Source of the DNA: Thermocrispum municipale DSM 44069
GTDB lineage: Bacteria; Actinomycetota; Actinomycetes; Mycobacteriales; Pseudonocardiaceae
Reading direction: 5' to 3'
Length of the DNA: 64,000 nt
Assembly (NCBI RefSeq): GCF_000427825.1
Contig: NZ_ATYT01000004.1
Coordinates: 21,398 to 85,397 of the forward strand
The translations under genes and the position numbers were made by a program. Under the pieces are notes generated by a model that worked only from the letters and a program-made list of their open reading frames with translations, was not told the DNA's origin and made no database searches. Below, one piece after another: positions 45,753-53,706 of the stretch (the stretch's first letter is position 1; each line of letters opens with the position of its first letter).

Positions 45753-46154
45753 TTACGCGGGCTCGCGGATGGCCGTCTGCTGTCCGGTCCGCTCGATCGC
45801 GGCGGGCTGCGAAGGACCAGGAACGTGCTGCTCACCGATCGGCTGCGAAGCGGCCACCCGCGCGGCACGGTCCGCCGCGGCCTGCTCGGCCGCCGCGCTG
45901 CGAGCCGCCACCGAACGACCGAGGGCCTGCCTGCGCCTGCGCGCCAGGCCGGCGATCATGCCGAGCACGCCGACACCGACGGCGATCAGGCCGACCGGGC
46001 CGAGGATGCCGAAGTTGGCCGGCGCTGCCATGTCCGCAGCCCATGCGGGCGAGCCGAGGGTCACGAAGCCACCGAGGACTACCAGCGTGGTGGTGCCCAG
46101 CCGGAACGCCCACTCAGCCACCGAGGCGACCTTGCTCCGCTCCTGGTTACGCAC
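45753..46154 (-). CDS. Hypothetical small membrane protein
   Basis: A 133-residue protein with two hydrophobic helices (about residues 17-36, LGTTTLVVLGGFVTLGSPAW, and 45-66, FGILGPVGLIAVGVGVLGMI) followed by an Arg-rich stretch and a long Ala/Gln/Pro-rich cytosolic tail. I do not recognise a family. GTG 46154 follows GGGAGG with 8 nt between; the longer ATG reading to 46238 is less likely. It lies downstream of a 409-bp gap and directly before the lipase remnant. Confidence 0.65.
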   Translation of the reverse strand: MRNQERSKVASVAEWAFRLGTTTLVVLGGFVTLGSPAWAADMAAPANFGILGPVGLIAVGVGVLGMIAGLARRRRQALGRSVAARSAAAEQAAADRAARVAASQPIGEQHVPGPSQPAAIERTGQQTAIREPA

Positions 46155-46563
46155 GCGCCGTACCTCCCAGATCGCTGTCACCCTTGTGAGTGGGCAGATC
46201 CTCAGCTCGTCGAGGCGAAAACCTACCGAGTGTGTCAAGTCCGCTGCCCGCGCCCGGACTCGGCGGCAGAGATTATCGAATGTCGTAGTCGATGGTGCAC
46301 CGGGGTCACAGCGTGACAGCGCACATTCGGAGCGTGTCGGCCGAGTCGTCGGTGAACGTGCAGTTCAGCGCGCTCGGCGGCTGCCTCGGCGATCCGGCGG
46401 CGTCGCAGACGCGCGGCAGCCTGCAAATCCGCGACGGGTCGGCGCACAGCCCTGCAACTCCACGACGGGCTGCGGCCGGGCGACGAGCCCGCGACGTGCG
46501 GCCCCGCGCTCAGTCGCCGACGGCTGCAGGCGACGGGGCGCCGGCCCGCAGTAGCCTCGGGCG
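46155..46563. other. Divergent gap without a recognisable gene
   Basis: About 400 bp between the small membrane protein and ynfA. The right half is very GC-rich with loosely repeated CG-rich words (for example around 46420-46480), and several open readings there have no protein-like composition. A small palindrome GTCACAGCGTGAC occurs near 46305. Only the -10 box of ynfA at 46552 can be supported. Confidence 0.4.
46552..46557 (+). promoter_or_regulatory. -10 element (TAGCCT) of ynfA
   Basis: TANNNT hexamer 6 nt before the ATG at 46564; no ribosome-binding site, leaderless start. Confidence 0.5.
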
Positions 46564-46896
46564 ATGACCGTGGCACGTTCGGTGTTGCTGTTCGCGCTGG
46601 CGGCACTGTGTGAGATCGGCGGCGCCTGGCTGGTGTGGCAGGGCATTCGCGAGAACGCGGGGTACTTGTGGGTCGCCGCCGGGGTCATCGCGCTCGGCGC
46701 CTACGGCTTCGTCGCCACCTTCCAACCCGACCCCCACTTCGGGCGGATCCTGGCCGCTTACGGTGGCGTGTTCGTCGCAGGCTCGCTGCTGTGGGGCGTG
46801 CTCGTCGACGGGTTCCGGCCGGATCGCTGGGATGTGATCGGCGCGGCCTTGTGCCTGGTCGGCGTCGCCGTGATCATGTACGGGCCGCGCGGCTGA
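46564..46896 (+). CDS. YnfA family small membrane protein
   Basis: A 110-residue UPF0060/YnfA protein with four transmembrane helices, related to small multidrug-resistance pumps. Family-defining segments are [20 protein letters not shown] near the N-terminus, the second-helix [11 protein letters not shown] and [20 protein letters not shown], with the charged [13 protein letters not shown] loop before the last helix. Its function is uncertain; a role in efflux is suspected for some members. The stop directly abuts the convergent stop of the MntR-type gene (TGATCA). Confidence 0.93.
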   Translation: MTVARSVLLFALAALCEIGGAWLVWQGIRENAGYLWVAAGVIALGAYGFVATFQPDPHFGRILAAYGGVFVAGSLLWGVLVDGFRPDRWDVIGAALCLVGVAVIMYGPRG

Positions 46897-47583
46897 TCAG
46901 CCGGGCTGGACCGCGACCGACAGCGCCCGCGCGATCTCCGAACCCAGCGCGTGGGTGGCCTCGCGGGGCGGTGATCCGACCTTGACCACCAGCGGCCCGC
47001 CGAACGGCTGCCGCTCGATCACCTCGATGCGTTCACCCAGGCTGATGGCCCGTTCGGCCAGGTAGCGCAGCAGCTCCGGGTCGGTGTCCCACACCCTGGC
47101 GATCTCCCCGACCGCGCCGGGCTCCAGCTCGTCGAGGATGCGCAGCGGCGCCTCGTTGACCGCTCCGTCCGACGTGGGGATCGGGTCGCCGTGCGGATCA
47201 CGCTCGGGATTGCCCAGCTTGGCCGCGATGCGCTCGATCAGCCGATCGGAGACGGCGTGCTCCAACGCATCGGCCTCGGCGTGCACTTCGTCCCACGTGT
47301 AGCCGAGCTCCGAGACCAGGTACGTCTCGATGAGGCGATGGCGACGGAGCACCGAGCGAGCCAGCAGTTTGCCGTCGGCGGTGAGCTCGATGCCGCGATA
47401 CGGCACGTGCGCGACCAGACCCTGCTGCGCCAGCTTGGTGACCATGCCCGACGCCGACGACGGGCTGACCGCCAACCGGGCAGCCAGCGACGTGTTGGTG
47501 ACCTCCTCGCCGCGTTCGGCAAGGCCGTAGATCACCCGCACGTAGTCCTCGATCGACGCCGAGCGTCGCTTCGCCTCCGGCAT
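46897..47583 (-). CDS. DtxR family metal-dependent regulator (MntR/SirR-like)
   Basis: A 228-residue iron/manganese-responsive repressor. The N-terminal winged helix covers residues 8-68 (EDYVRVIYGLAERGEEVTNT, then LAVSPSSASGMVTKLAQQGL). The dimerisation and metal-binding domain follows, with His82 and the Asp105-x-x-Glu108-His109 cluster (HAEADALEHAVSD). The C-terminus carries an SH3-like FeoA domain (about 150-228). The pattern is closer to mycobacterial MntR/SirR than to IdeR. ATG 47583 has TATCGT 6 nt upstream; a reading to 47814 would run through the GNAT gene. No metal transporter gene is adjacent. Confidence 0.92.
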   Translation of the reverse strand: MPEAKRRSASIEDYVRVIYGLAERGEEVTNTSLAARLAVSPSSASGMVTKLAQQGLVAHVPYRGIELTADGKLLARSVLRRHRLIETYLVSELGYTWDEVHAEADALEHAVSDRLIERIAAKLGNPERDPHGDPIPTSDGAVNEAPLRILDELEPGAVGEIARVWDTDPELLRYLAERAISLGERIEVIERQPFGGPLVVKVGSPPREATHALGSEIARALSVAVQPG

Positions 47584-47589
47584 ATGTTC

Positions 47590-47595
47590 ACGATA
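47590..47595 (-). promoter_or_regulatory. -10 element (TATCGT) of the MntR/SirR-like gene
   Basis: Minus-strand hexamer 6 nt before the ATG and immediately past the GNAT stop; leaderless start inside a 14-bp gene gap. Confidence 0.5.
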
Positions 47596-47597
47596 AG

Positions 47598-48035
47598 TCA
47601 GAGCCACCGGTAGCGAATCCAACCAGGGACCGGCTGGGCGCCCAGTCGTTGGTAGAAGGCCTTGCCCTTGGCGTTGTCGACCTGCATCTCCCACTCGACC
47701 CGGCCGTCGGTGCGGGATTTCAGCTCCCGGAGCAGTTCGGTGGCGAACCCGCTGCGGCGGAACTGCGGGCGAACGTAGAGGTCGTCCATCCAGATGCCGG
47801 GCTTGCCCTCCCACGTGGAGAAGTTCCAGCAGCAGAACGCGAAGCCGGCGACGACCTCCGGCCGGCCGTCGGGGTGCGCCAGCACGACCCAGGCCTTCGG
47901 GTCGTCGCCGAACAGGTGCCCGGCCATCTCCGCCCGATCGAGCTTGAGATCGTGTCTGCCCTCGTAGGCCGCGTGCTCCTCGATCAGCGCGCAGATTTCT
48001 TCGACGTCGGCAGGTTCGGCGTCACGTACCGGCAT
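47598..48035 (-). CDS. GNAT family N-acetyltransferase
   Basis: A 145-residue GNAT enzyme of the diamine/polyamine acetyltransferase-like branch. The acetyl-CoA pyrophosphate loop is seen as VRPQFRRSGFATELLREL (motif A, about residues 88-105), preceded by strand WMDDLYVRPQ and followed by EWEMQVDNAKGKAFYQRLGA. N-terminal VRDAEPADVEEICALIEEHA is the expected first helix. AAAGGAG precedes the ATG at 48035, which lies 14 bp inside the end of the upstream amidohydrolase gene, so the two are co-translated. The acceptor substrate is unknown. Confidence 0.9.
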   Translation of the reverse strand: MPVRDAEPADVEEICALIEEHAAYEGRHDLKLDRAEMAGHLFGDDPKAWVVLAHPDGRPEVVAGFAFCCWNFSTWEGKPGIWMDDLYVRPQFRRSGFATELLRELKSRTDGRVEWEMQVDNAKGKAFYQRLGAQPVPGWIRYRWL

Positions 48036-49650
48036 CCCCGCTCCTTTCGTAAACCATGTCGCCACCGACCACGGTGGCCAGCACACGCACTTCGTCCAAT
48101 GACTCGGGGTCTGTCGGGTCGTGCGACAGCACCGCGAAGTCGGCAAGCTTGCCCACGTCGATCGTCCCGCGATCCCGTTCGGTGAACGAGGCGTACGCCG
48201 ACCCGAACGTGTAGGCCCGCAGCGCCTCGGTGGCGCTGATCCGCTCGTCGGCGCCCAGCAAGAACCCGCTCGACGTGCGGCGACGAACCAGGTCGGCGAT
48301 CCCGAGCAGCGGCGCTCCCTCGACCACCGGCCGGTCCGAACTGCCGGGGACGACACAACCCGCGTCGAGGAAGCTGCGCTGGCGGTAGCACCGGTCAACG
48401 CGCGACGGCCCGAGCGCGGCGCGCATACCGTCGCCGATCTCGTTGACGAACCGGCCCTGCGGGACCGGAATGATGTCCATCTCGGCCAGTCGGGCCAGCT
48501 CGGCATCGTCGATCACGCCGCAGTGCTCGATGCGATGCCGATGGTCGCGCCGCGGGAAGTCGGCGAGCGCTGCGGCATAGGCGTCCAGGACCACGCTGAC
48601 CGCTCGGTCGCCGATGGCGTGTGTGGCGATCTGCCAGCCCGACCGGTGGGCTGCGCGGATCGTGTCCGCGATGTCCTCCTCAGGCATCTGGAAGTAGCCG
48701 CGGTTGTCCGGCTCGCCGTCGAACGGCTCGTGCATGGCGCACGTCCGGCCGACCAGCGAGCCGTCGGAGAACAGCTTCATCGGCCCGATGCGGAGCCAGT
48801 CGTCGCCGAAGCCGGTGCGGATGCCCAGGTCCAGGCCGAAGCTGACGTCGTCGGCCTGCGCGTGCTGCAGCGCGTGCAATGACTGTGCGGCCACCATGAG
48901 CGTGGTGCGAACCCCGAGCTGCCCGGCTTCCCTGGCTTGCTGATACGCGGCCAGCTCGATCGGGCTGTTGCCGACCAGGCCGCGCCCGATGCCCGCTTCC
49001 TGCACGCTGGTGATGCCTTCGGACAGGTACTGCTTGCTCGCCAGCGCGATGCCGCGGGCGATGTCGTCCAGCGGCACCGGGTAGCGGAGCGGGTCGAGCA
49101 ACCGCTGTGCCTGCTCCCGCAGCAGTCCGGTCGGGCGGCCGCTCTCGTCGCGCACCACGTCGCCGCCGGTGGGGACGTGGTCCAGGTCCAGCTGTCGCAG
49201 CACGGCCGAGTTGACCACGCACATGTGCCCGGACGTGTGCCCGAGCCGGACCAGGTGCTCGCCTGCCACGCGGTCGAGCCCCTCGGCCGTCGGATGACCG
49301 CCGACGAGCTTGTTCTGGTCGTAGCCGCTGCCGATGATCCAGCTGCCCGGCGGCTGCTTCCCCGCAGCTTCCGCCACCGCCGCGTAGACGTCGTCGACGC
49401 GGCGGCACGTCCGCTCGCTCAGATCGAGCGCGGTCTTCTCCATGCCGTACCAGGCCATGTGGTTGTGCGCGTCGTGGAAGCCCGGCACGACCACCGCGCC
49501 GGAAAGGTCGATGCGCTTGTTCGCCTCGATCTCCACCGCTTCCGCGCCGAGCGCCACCACCCGGCCGCCGTGCACGGCCACGGCGTCGACCGGGCGGAAG
49601 TCCGCCCCGCTGAGCACCCGCGCCCCGGTGTACACCACGTCAACCCGCAT
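48022..49650 (-). CDS. Amidohydrolase family protein (YtcJ-like)
   Basis: A 542-residue metal-dependent hydrolase of the amidohydrolase 3/YtcJ group. Metal-binding hallmarks are VVVPGFHDAHNHM after an N-terminal beta-sandwich (about residues 55-67), ATHAIGDRAV and HRIEHCGVIDD in the barrel, and GSSDRPV with the catalytic Asp. Members hydrolyse N-acyl or formamide-type bonds; the substrate here is not predictable. ATG 49650 is preceded by TAGGCT at 8 nt, without a ribosome-binding site; longer readings to 49998 oppose echA. It is divergent from echA and shares an ATCG-repeat control region with it. Confidence 0.9.
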   Translation of the reverse strand: MRVDVVYTGARVLSGADFRPVDAVAVHGGRVVALGAEAVEIEANKRIDLSGAVVVPGFHDAHNHMAWYGMEKTALDLSERTCRRVDDVYAAVAEAAGKQPPGSWIIGSGYDQNKLVGGHPTAEGLDRVAGEHLVRLGHTSGHMCVVNSAVLRQLDLDHVPTGGDVVRDESGRPTGLLREQAQRLLDPLRYPVPLDDIARGIALASKQYLSEGITSVQEAGIGRGLVGNSPIELAAYQQAREAGQLGVRTTLMVAAQSLHALQHAQADDVSFGLDLGIRTGFGDDWLRIGPMKLFSDGSLVGRTCAMHEPFDGEPDNRGYFQMPEEDIADTIRAAHRSGWQIATHAIGDRAVSVVLDAYAAALADFPRRDHRHRIEHCGVIDDAELARLAEMDIIPVPQGRFVNEIGDGMRAALGPSRVDRCYRQRSFLDAGCVVPGSSDRPVVEGAPLLGIADLVRRRTSSGFLLGADERISATEALRAYTFGSAYASFTERDRGTIDVGKLADFAVLSHDPTDPESLDEVRVLATVVGGDMVYERSGDAGT

Positions 49651-49658
49651 GACCAGAA

Positions 49659-49691
49659 AGCCTATCGATCGATCGATCGTGAAGCTAGACT
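49659..49691. promoter_or_regulatory. Face-to-face promoters around an (ATCG)4 tract
   Basis: A minus-strand -10 box TAGGCT (49659-49664, 8 nt before the amidohydrolase ATG) and a plus-strand -10 box TAGACT (49686-49691, 8 nt before the echA ATG) flank four tandem ATCG units at 49664-49679. The tract contains overlapping 14-bp palindromes such as CGATCGATCGATCG, a plausible repressor site covering both promoters. Confidence 0.55.
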
Positions 49692-49699
49692 CTGCAGGC

Positions 49700-50458
49700 A
49701 TGGCGGTTCCGACGACGCGCACCGTGACGCTCGAGATGCTCGACGGCGTTGCGGTGGTGACCCTCAACCGACCCGAACGGATGAACGCCGTCGTCCCAGC
49801 TCTGGTGGACGATCTGCTGGCCGTGCTGGACGAGGTGGCGGCCAGCGAAGCCCGCGCGGTGGTGTTAGCAGGCGCCGGCCGCGCGTTCTGTGCCGGGCAC
49901 GACCTGAAAGAACCGCAGGCAGGCGGGGACTCCCGGCGCAGGATCGAACGCATCCAGCAGGTGACTCGCCGCATCCGTGAGCTACCGCAACCGGTCATCG
50001 CGGCGGTGCACGGCTATGCCATCGGCGCCGGGGCGGAGTTCGCCCTCGGCTGCGACCTGGTCCTCGCCACGGATGACGCCCAGTTCTCGTTCCCCGAAGC
50101 CGGGCTGGGCCTGAGCGTCACCGGGGGCGTCTCCCGCCTGCTGCCGTTGCTCGTCGGACCGCTGAAGGCCAAGGAACTGCTCCTGCTCGGGGAGCGAATC
50201 AGCGGCGCGGAGGCGGGCCGTCTCGGGCTGGTCAACGCCGTGGTGCCGGATGCCCGCGCGGCAGCGCTGCAGTGGGCTCGGGCCATCGCGGACAAGCCCG
50301 CGTACGCGGTCACGCTGGCCAAGCGGGCGCTCGACTCCGGCATCGACTCGGCCCTGGAGCCCGCGCTGGAGCTGGAGGTCGCCCACGCCTTGATCACCGA
50401 CACGGCCGCCGAGGTCGCCGAGTCCTCCGCCCGCTTCCGTGCCCAGGGGTCGGCGTGA
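49700..50458 (+). CDS. Enoyl-CoA hydratase/isomerase family protein
   Basis: A 252-residue crotonase-fold enzyme acting on acyl-CoA. The conserved GVAVVTLNRPERMNAV opens the fold, the CoA/oxyanion loop is RAFCAGHDLKE (about residues 61-71), and HGYAIGAGAEFALGCDLVLA forms the second oxyanion segment. The glutamate usually seen as first catalytic residue is present at AGAEF; the second aligns with the FPEAGLGL region. The start lacks a ribosome-binding site but has TAGACT 8 nt upstream. Its stop overlaps the GTG of the acyl-CoA ligase, so it is the first gene of a three-gene acyl-CoA operon. Confidence 0.92.
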   Translation: MAVPTTRTVTLEMLDGVAVVTLNRPERMNAVVPALVDDLLAVLDEVAASEARAVVLAGAGRAFCAGHDLKEPQAGGDSRRRIERIQQVTRRIRELPQPVIAAVHGYAIGAGAEFALGCDLVLATDDAQFSFPEAGLGLSVTGGVSRLLPLLVGPLKAKELLLLGERISGAEAGRLGLVNAVVPDARAAALQWARAIADKPAYAVTLAKRALDSGIDSALEPALELEVAHALITDTAAEVAESSARFRAQGSA

Positions 50459-51999
50459 GCGCGTTGGACCGCATCGACGACCTGACCCGGCTGACGGTCC
50501 GGGCCGCCGAGTTGTGGCCGGACCGGACCGCGTGGGTCTTCGACACCGGCGGCACGCCGCGCTCGCTGACGTTCGCCGAGGTCAACGCCCGCAGTGACGA
50601 GCTGGCCGGTGCGCTCGCCGGTCTCGGTGTCGCGCCGGGCGACCGGGTGGCGCTGATGCTGCGCAACGGTCCGGACTTCCCCCTGCTGTGGCTCGCCACC
50701 GCCAAGCTCGGCGCGGCGATGGTGCCGGTGAACATCAACTACCGCGAGCTCGACGGCGCGCACGTGCTGTCCGACTCCGGCGCCCGGGTCGTGATCTGCG
50801 AGCCGGAATTCGCCGACATGCTGCGCCGGATCGCCCCCGACGCGGGCGACGCGCGGGTGCTGACCGCGGCGGAGCTGCCGGCCGGGAAGCCGACGCCCGA
50901 GTTCCCCACTCCCGCCGGCGAGCGGCCGGTGAACATTCAGTACACCTCGGGCACGACCGGCGCCCCGAAGGGCTGTGTGCTGCCGCATCGGTACTGGACC
51001 ACACTGGCCCGTGGCATGATCACCGAGCACCCGACGATCGGCTCGGATGACGTCATGCTGACCGCGCAGCCGTTTCACTACATCGACCCGCAGTGGCACG
51101 TCGCCCTCGGGCTGGCCGCGGGCGCGCGGTTGGTGGTGCTGGACCGCTTCCACCCGTCGACGTTCTGGGCCAAGGTGCGCGAGCACGACGTGACCTGGTT
51201 CTACTGCTTGGGCATGATGCCCACCCTGCTGCTGCGCCAGCCGCCGTCGCCCGAGGACAAGAAGCACCGCGTGCGGGCCGTCCACGCTTCGGCCATCCCC
51301 CGCGAACTGCACGCCGAGCTCGAACAGCGGTGGGGCGTGCCGTGGTTCGAGGCGTTCGGGATGACCGAGACCGGGGCGGATATCCGCATGCGGCCGGAAG
51401 ATCACGACGAACTGGTCGGCAGCGGCTGCATCGGCAGCCCGGTGCCCGGCCGGGACGTGGTCATCCTCGGTGACGACGACCAGCCACTCCCCCGTGGCGA
51501 GACCGGTGAGCTGGCGATCCGCGGCGTCGGCCTGATGCTGGGTTACTACCACCGCCCGGAGGACACCGCGCGAGCGTTCCGCAACGGCTGGTTCCACACC
51601 GGTGATTTGGCCAGGATGGACGACCGCGGCCGCATCTTCTACGTCGGCCGCACCAAGGACATGATCCGCCGCAGCGGGGAGAACATCTCCGCCGACGAGG
51701 TCGAACGAGCGTTGCTGCAGCACCCCGACGTACGGCTTGCCGCGGTCATCGGCGTACCGGACGACATTCGCGGCGAAGAAGTCAAGGCGCTGGTCGTCCC
51801 GGCGGACGGTGCTGATCCGAGCCCGGACGAACTGGCCGAACACTGCGCGAGAAAGCTCGCCTACTTCAAGGTGCCGCGCTACTGGAAGGTGGTCGACGAC
51901 TTACCCATGACAGCATCCGAGCGAGTGGCCAAAGGACAGCTGCGGTCGGCCGAACCGCTGGCCGGCGTGTACGACAGGGTGGCGCGGTCGTGGCTGTGA
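50455..51999 (+). CDS. AMP-dependent acyl-CoA ligase (CaiC-like)
   Basis: A 514-residue adenylate-forming enzyme converting a carboxylic acid, ATP and CoA to acyl-CoA via acyl-AMP. The P-loop is YTSGTTGAPKG, the adenine motif FGMTETGADI, and the hinge/A10-side GWFHTGDLARMDDRGRIFYV with GRTKDMIRRSGENIS. The catalytic lysine is expected in the C-terminal VAKGQLR. Layout and size resemble crotonobetaine/carnitine- or medium-chain-acid ligases. GTG 50455 lies in a GTGA overlap with echA; the tetR gene overlaps the end. Confidence 0.92.
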   Translation: MSALDRIDDLTRLTVRAAELWPDRTAWVFDTGGTPRSLTFAEVNARSDELAGALAGLGVAPGDRVALMLRNGPDFPLLWLATAKLGAAMVPVNINYRELDGAHVLSDSGARVVICEPEFADMLRRIAPDAGDARVLTAAELPAGKPTPEFPTPAGERPVNIQYTSGTTGAPKGCVLPHRYWTTLARGMITEHPTIGSDDVMLTAQPFHYIDPQWHVALGLAAGARLVVLDRFHPSTFWAKVREHDVTWFYCLGMMPTLLLRQPPSPEDKKHRVRAVHASAIPRELHAELEQRWGVPWFEAFGMTETGADIRMRPEDHDELVGSGCIGSPVPGRDVVILGDDDQPLPRGETGELAIRGVGLMLGYYHRPEDTARAFRNGWFHTGDLARMDDRGRIFYVGRTKDMIRRSGENISADEVERALLQHPDVRLAAVIGVPDDIRGEEVKALVVPADGADPSPDELAEHCARKLAYFKVPRYWKVVDDLPMTASERVAKGQLRSAEPLAGVYDRVARSWL

Positions 52000-52634
52000 A
52001 CTCCACCCACACCAGGGTCCGCAAAGCGGCGGTGCGGCTGTTCGCCGCCAAGGGCTACCACGGCGTCGGCATCCGCGAGCTGGCCGAAGCGGCCAAGCTC
52101 TCCTCGGCCAGCCTCTACCACTACATGGGCACCAAGGAAGAGCTGCTCGCCGACATCATGTGGGACTGCCTGGAGCGGTTGTTGTCCGCGGCGATGCTGG
52201 CGACGACCGACGTGCAGGACCCGCAGGAGAAGCTCGGCAGGCTGGCCGCGCTGCACGCCATCGCGCACGCCGCGCAAGCCAAGGAGACCGCGGTGGTGGA
52301 CAACGAGCTGCGCGCGCTGTCGCCGAAGCTACGACGGCGCATCATCAAGCAGCGCGACGCCTACGAGGGGCTCTGGGCCGAGGCGCTGGACGAGGGACAG
52401 CAAGCAGGTGTCTTCCTGCCCGACGAGCACGGCATCACCCGGCGCGCGCTGCTGGAGATGTGCAGCGGCGTGGCGCGCTGGTACTCCCCGCGCGGCCCGC
52501 TCACGCTGCGCGAGCTCGGTTCCCGCTACGCCACGCTGACGCTGCGGGCGGCCGGAGCGGGGCCGAACCCGCCGGAGCCGGACATGGAGCGCTGCCGCAC
52601 CATCGTCCGCTACACGTGGGGCACCAAGGTCTGA
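51996..52634 (+). CDS. TetR/AcrR family regulator of the acyl-CoA operon
   Basis: A 212-residue TetR repressor. The helix-turn-helix is at residues 6-52 (VRKAAVRLFAAKGYHGVGIR, then LSSASLYHYMGTKEELLADI). The C-terminal ligand domain resembles those of acyl-CoA-responsive TetR proteins (family TetR_C_33-like region GITRRALLEMCSGVARWYS). GTG 51996 overlaps the ligase TGA; a GTG at 51990 is also possible. Being last in the echA-ligase-tetR operon, it probably represses that operon and perhaps the divergent amidohydrolase through the ATCG tract at 49664. Confidence 0.9.
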   Translation: MNSTHTRVRKAAVRLFAAKGYHGVGIRELAEAAKLSSASLYHYMGTKEELLADIMWDCLERLLSAAMLATTDVQDPQEKLGRLAALHAIAHAAQAKETAVVDNELRALSPKLRRRIIKQRDAYEGLWAEALDEGQQAGVFLPDEHGITRRALLEMCSGVARWYSPRGPLTLRELGSRYATLTLRAAGAGPNPPEPDMERCRTIVRYTWGTKV

Positions 52635-52639
52635 CGACC

Positions 52640-52745
52640 CGCATGTGCGCCGTTCGCGGTGTGGTGGCCGCGCGTGGCGCGATTCGCGGTGTCCGTCCGC
52701 ACGTGCGCCGTTCGCGGTCTGACAGCCTGCGCGTGCGCCGTTCGG
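52640..52745. repeat. Four imperfect copies of a CG-rich word downstream of tetR
   Basis: The word GTGCGCCGTTCGCGGT and close variants recur at about 52640-52660, 52671-52690, 52698-52718 and 52729-52745, about 30 bp apart. Just behind is a palindrome ACCGGTG-CA-CACCGGT (52777-52792), which may end convergent transcription. No gene lies in this 264-bp gap. Confidence 0.65.
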
Positions 52746-52898
52746 ACCCGACGCGCGTCGAACGGGGCCGTCGTCGACCGGTGCACACCGGTCTGACGCG
52801 CGGCCGATGTCACAGCTCACGATCCTTGGGTTGTGATCGTGGCGCGGCCCTGACAGCGCGCGGGCCGGCGTACCGAGCCGACCCGCGAGCCGGGAGCG

Positions 52899-53660
52899 TT
52901 ACAGCTTGCGGCCGCCGTCGACGTAGATCGTCTGACCGGTGACGAACGAGGCGTCCTCGCTGCACAGGAACGACACGACGTTGGCGATGTCCTGCGGAGC
53001 GCCGACCCGCCGCAGCGGCGTCACCTTGGCGGTCTCCTCCCGCAGCTTCTCCGGCTCCAGGCCGAGGCGCTTCGCGGTGGCGTCGGTCATCTCGGTGGCG
53101 ATGAAGCCCGGCGCGACCGCGTTGACGTTGATGCCGAACGGGCCGAGCTCGATGGCCAGCGTGCGGGTGAAGCCCTGCAGGCCCGCCTTGGCCGCCGAGT
53201 AGTTGGCCTGACCGCGGTTGCCGAGCGCCGAGACGCTCGACGTGTTGACGATCTTGCCCCACTTCTGCTCGACCATGTACTTCTGCGCCGCCCTGCTGCA
53301 CAGGAACGCGCCGCGCAAGTGCACGCCCATGACCGTGTCCCAGTCCTGCGTGGACATCTTGAACAACAGGTTGTCCCTGGTCACGCCCGCGTTGTTGATC
53401 AGCACACCGACCGGGCCCAGCTCGTCGGCGACCCGCTCCAGCGCGCTGTTGACCGCGTCCTCGTCGCTGACGTCGGCGCCGACGGCGATCGCCTTGCCGC
53501 CCGCTTGCGTGATCGCCGAGACGGTCGGCTCGGCCGCAGCAGGGTCGAGGTCCAGCACCGCGACCGCCGCCCCGTCAGCGGCAAGACGCTGCGCGGTCGC
53601 CGCACCGATGCCGCGCGCCGCGCCGGTGACCACTGCGACTCGGCCCTTCAGATCAGCCAT
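52899..53660 (-). CDS. 3-oxoacyl-ACP reductase FabG-like (SDR family)
   Basis: A 253-residue short-chain dehydrogenase reducing beta-ketoacyl-ACP or -CoA with NAD(P)H. The nucleotide loop is TGAARGIG (residues 12-19), NNAG is at 89-92, and the catalytic set is Ser142, Tyr154 and Lys158 (YSAAK). The C-terminal VTGQTIYVDGG is classic FabG. GGGAGG precedes the ATG. A longer reading to 54164 overlaps the divergent PPTase gene and is rejected. It lies 46 bp from the PPTase start. FabG-like enzymes are numerous in actinobacteria, so the physiological substrate is uncertain. Confidence 0.92.
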   Translation of the reverse strand: MADLKGRVAVVTGAARGIGAATAQRLAADGAAVAVLDLDPAAAEPTVSAITQAGGKAIAVGADVSDEDAVNSALERVADELGPVGVLINNAGVTRDNLLFKMSTQDWDTVMGVHLRGAFLCSRAAQKYMVEQKWGKIVNTSSVSALGNRGQANYSAAKAGLQGFTRTLAIELGPFGINVNAVAPGFIATEMTDATAKRLGLEPEKLREETAKVTPLRRVGAPQDIANVVSFLCSEDASFVTGQTIYVDGGRKL

Positions 53661-53694
53661 CAGCCCTCCCGGTTTCCGCTGGGTTCCTGGCGCG

Positions 53695-53700
53695 TAACTT
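53695..53700 (+). promoter_or_regulatory. -10 element (TAACTT) of the phosphopantetheinyl transferase gene
   Basis: TANNNT hexamer 6 nt before the GTG at 53707, without ribosome-binding site: leaderless start. Confidence 0.5.
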
Positions 53701-53706
53701 AACAGC

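Noticed and set aside
43132..46554. A 1140-codon plus-strand frame opposite fbiC.
   Set aside because: An antisense artefact of high GC: no family motifs, Arg/His-rich composition, whereas fbiC has both radical-SAM clusters intact.
46292..46567. 91-codon plus-strand frame upstream of ynfA.
   Set aside because: Composition drifts to Arg/Ala/Gly without structure, and it overlaps the ynfA promoter box.
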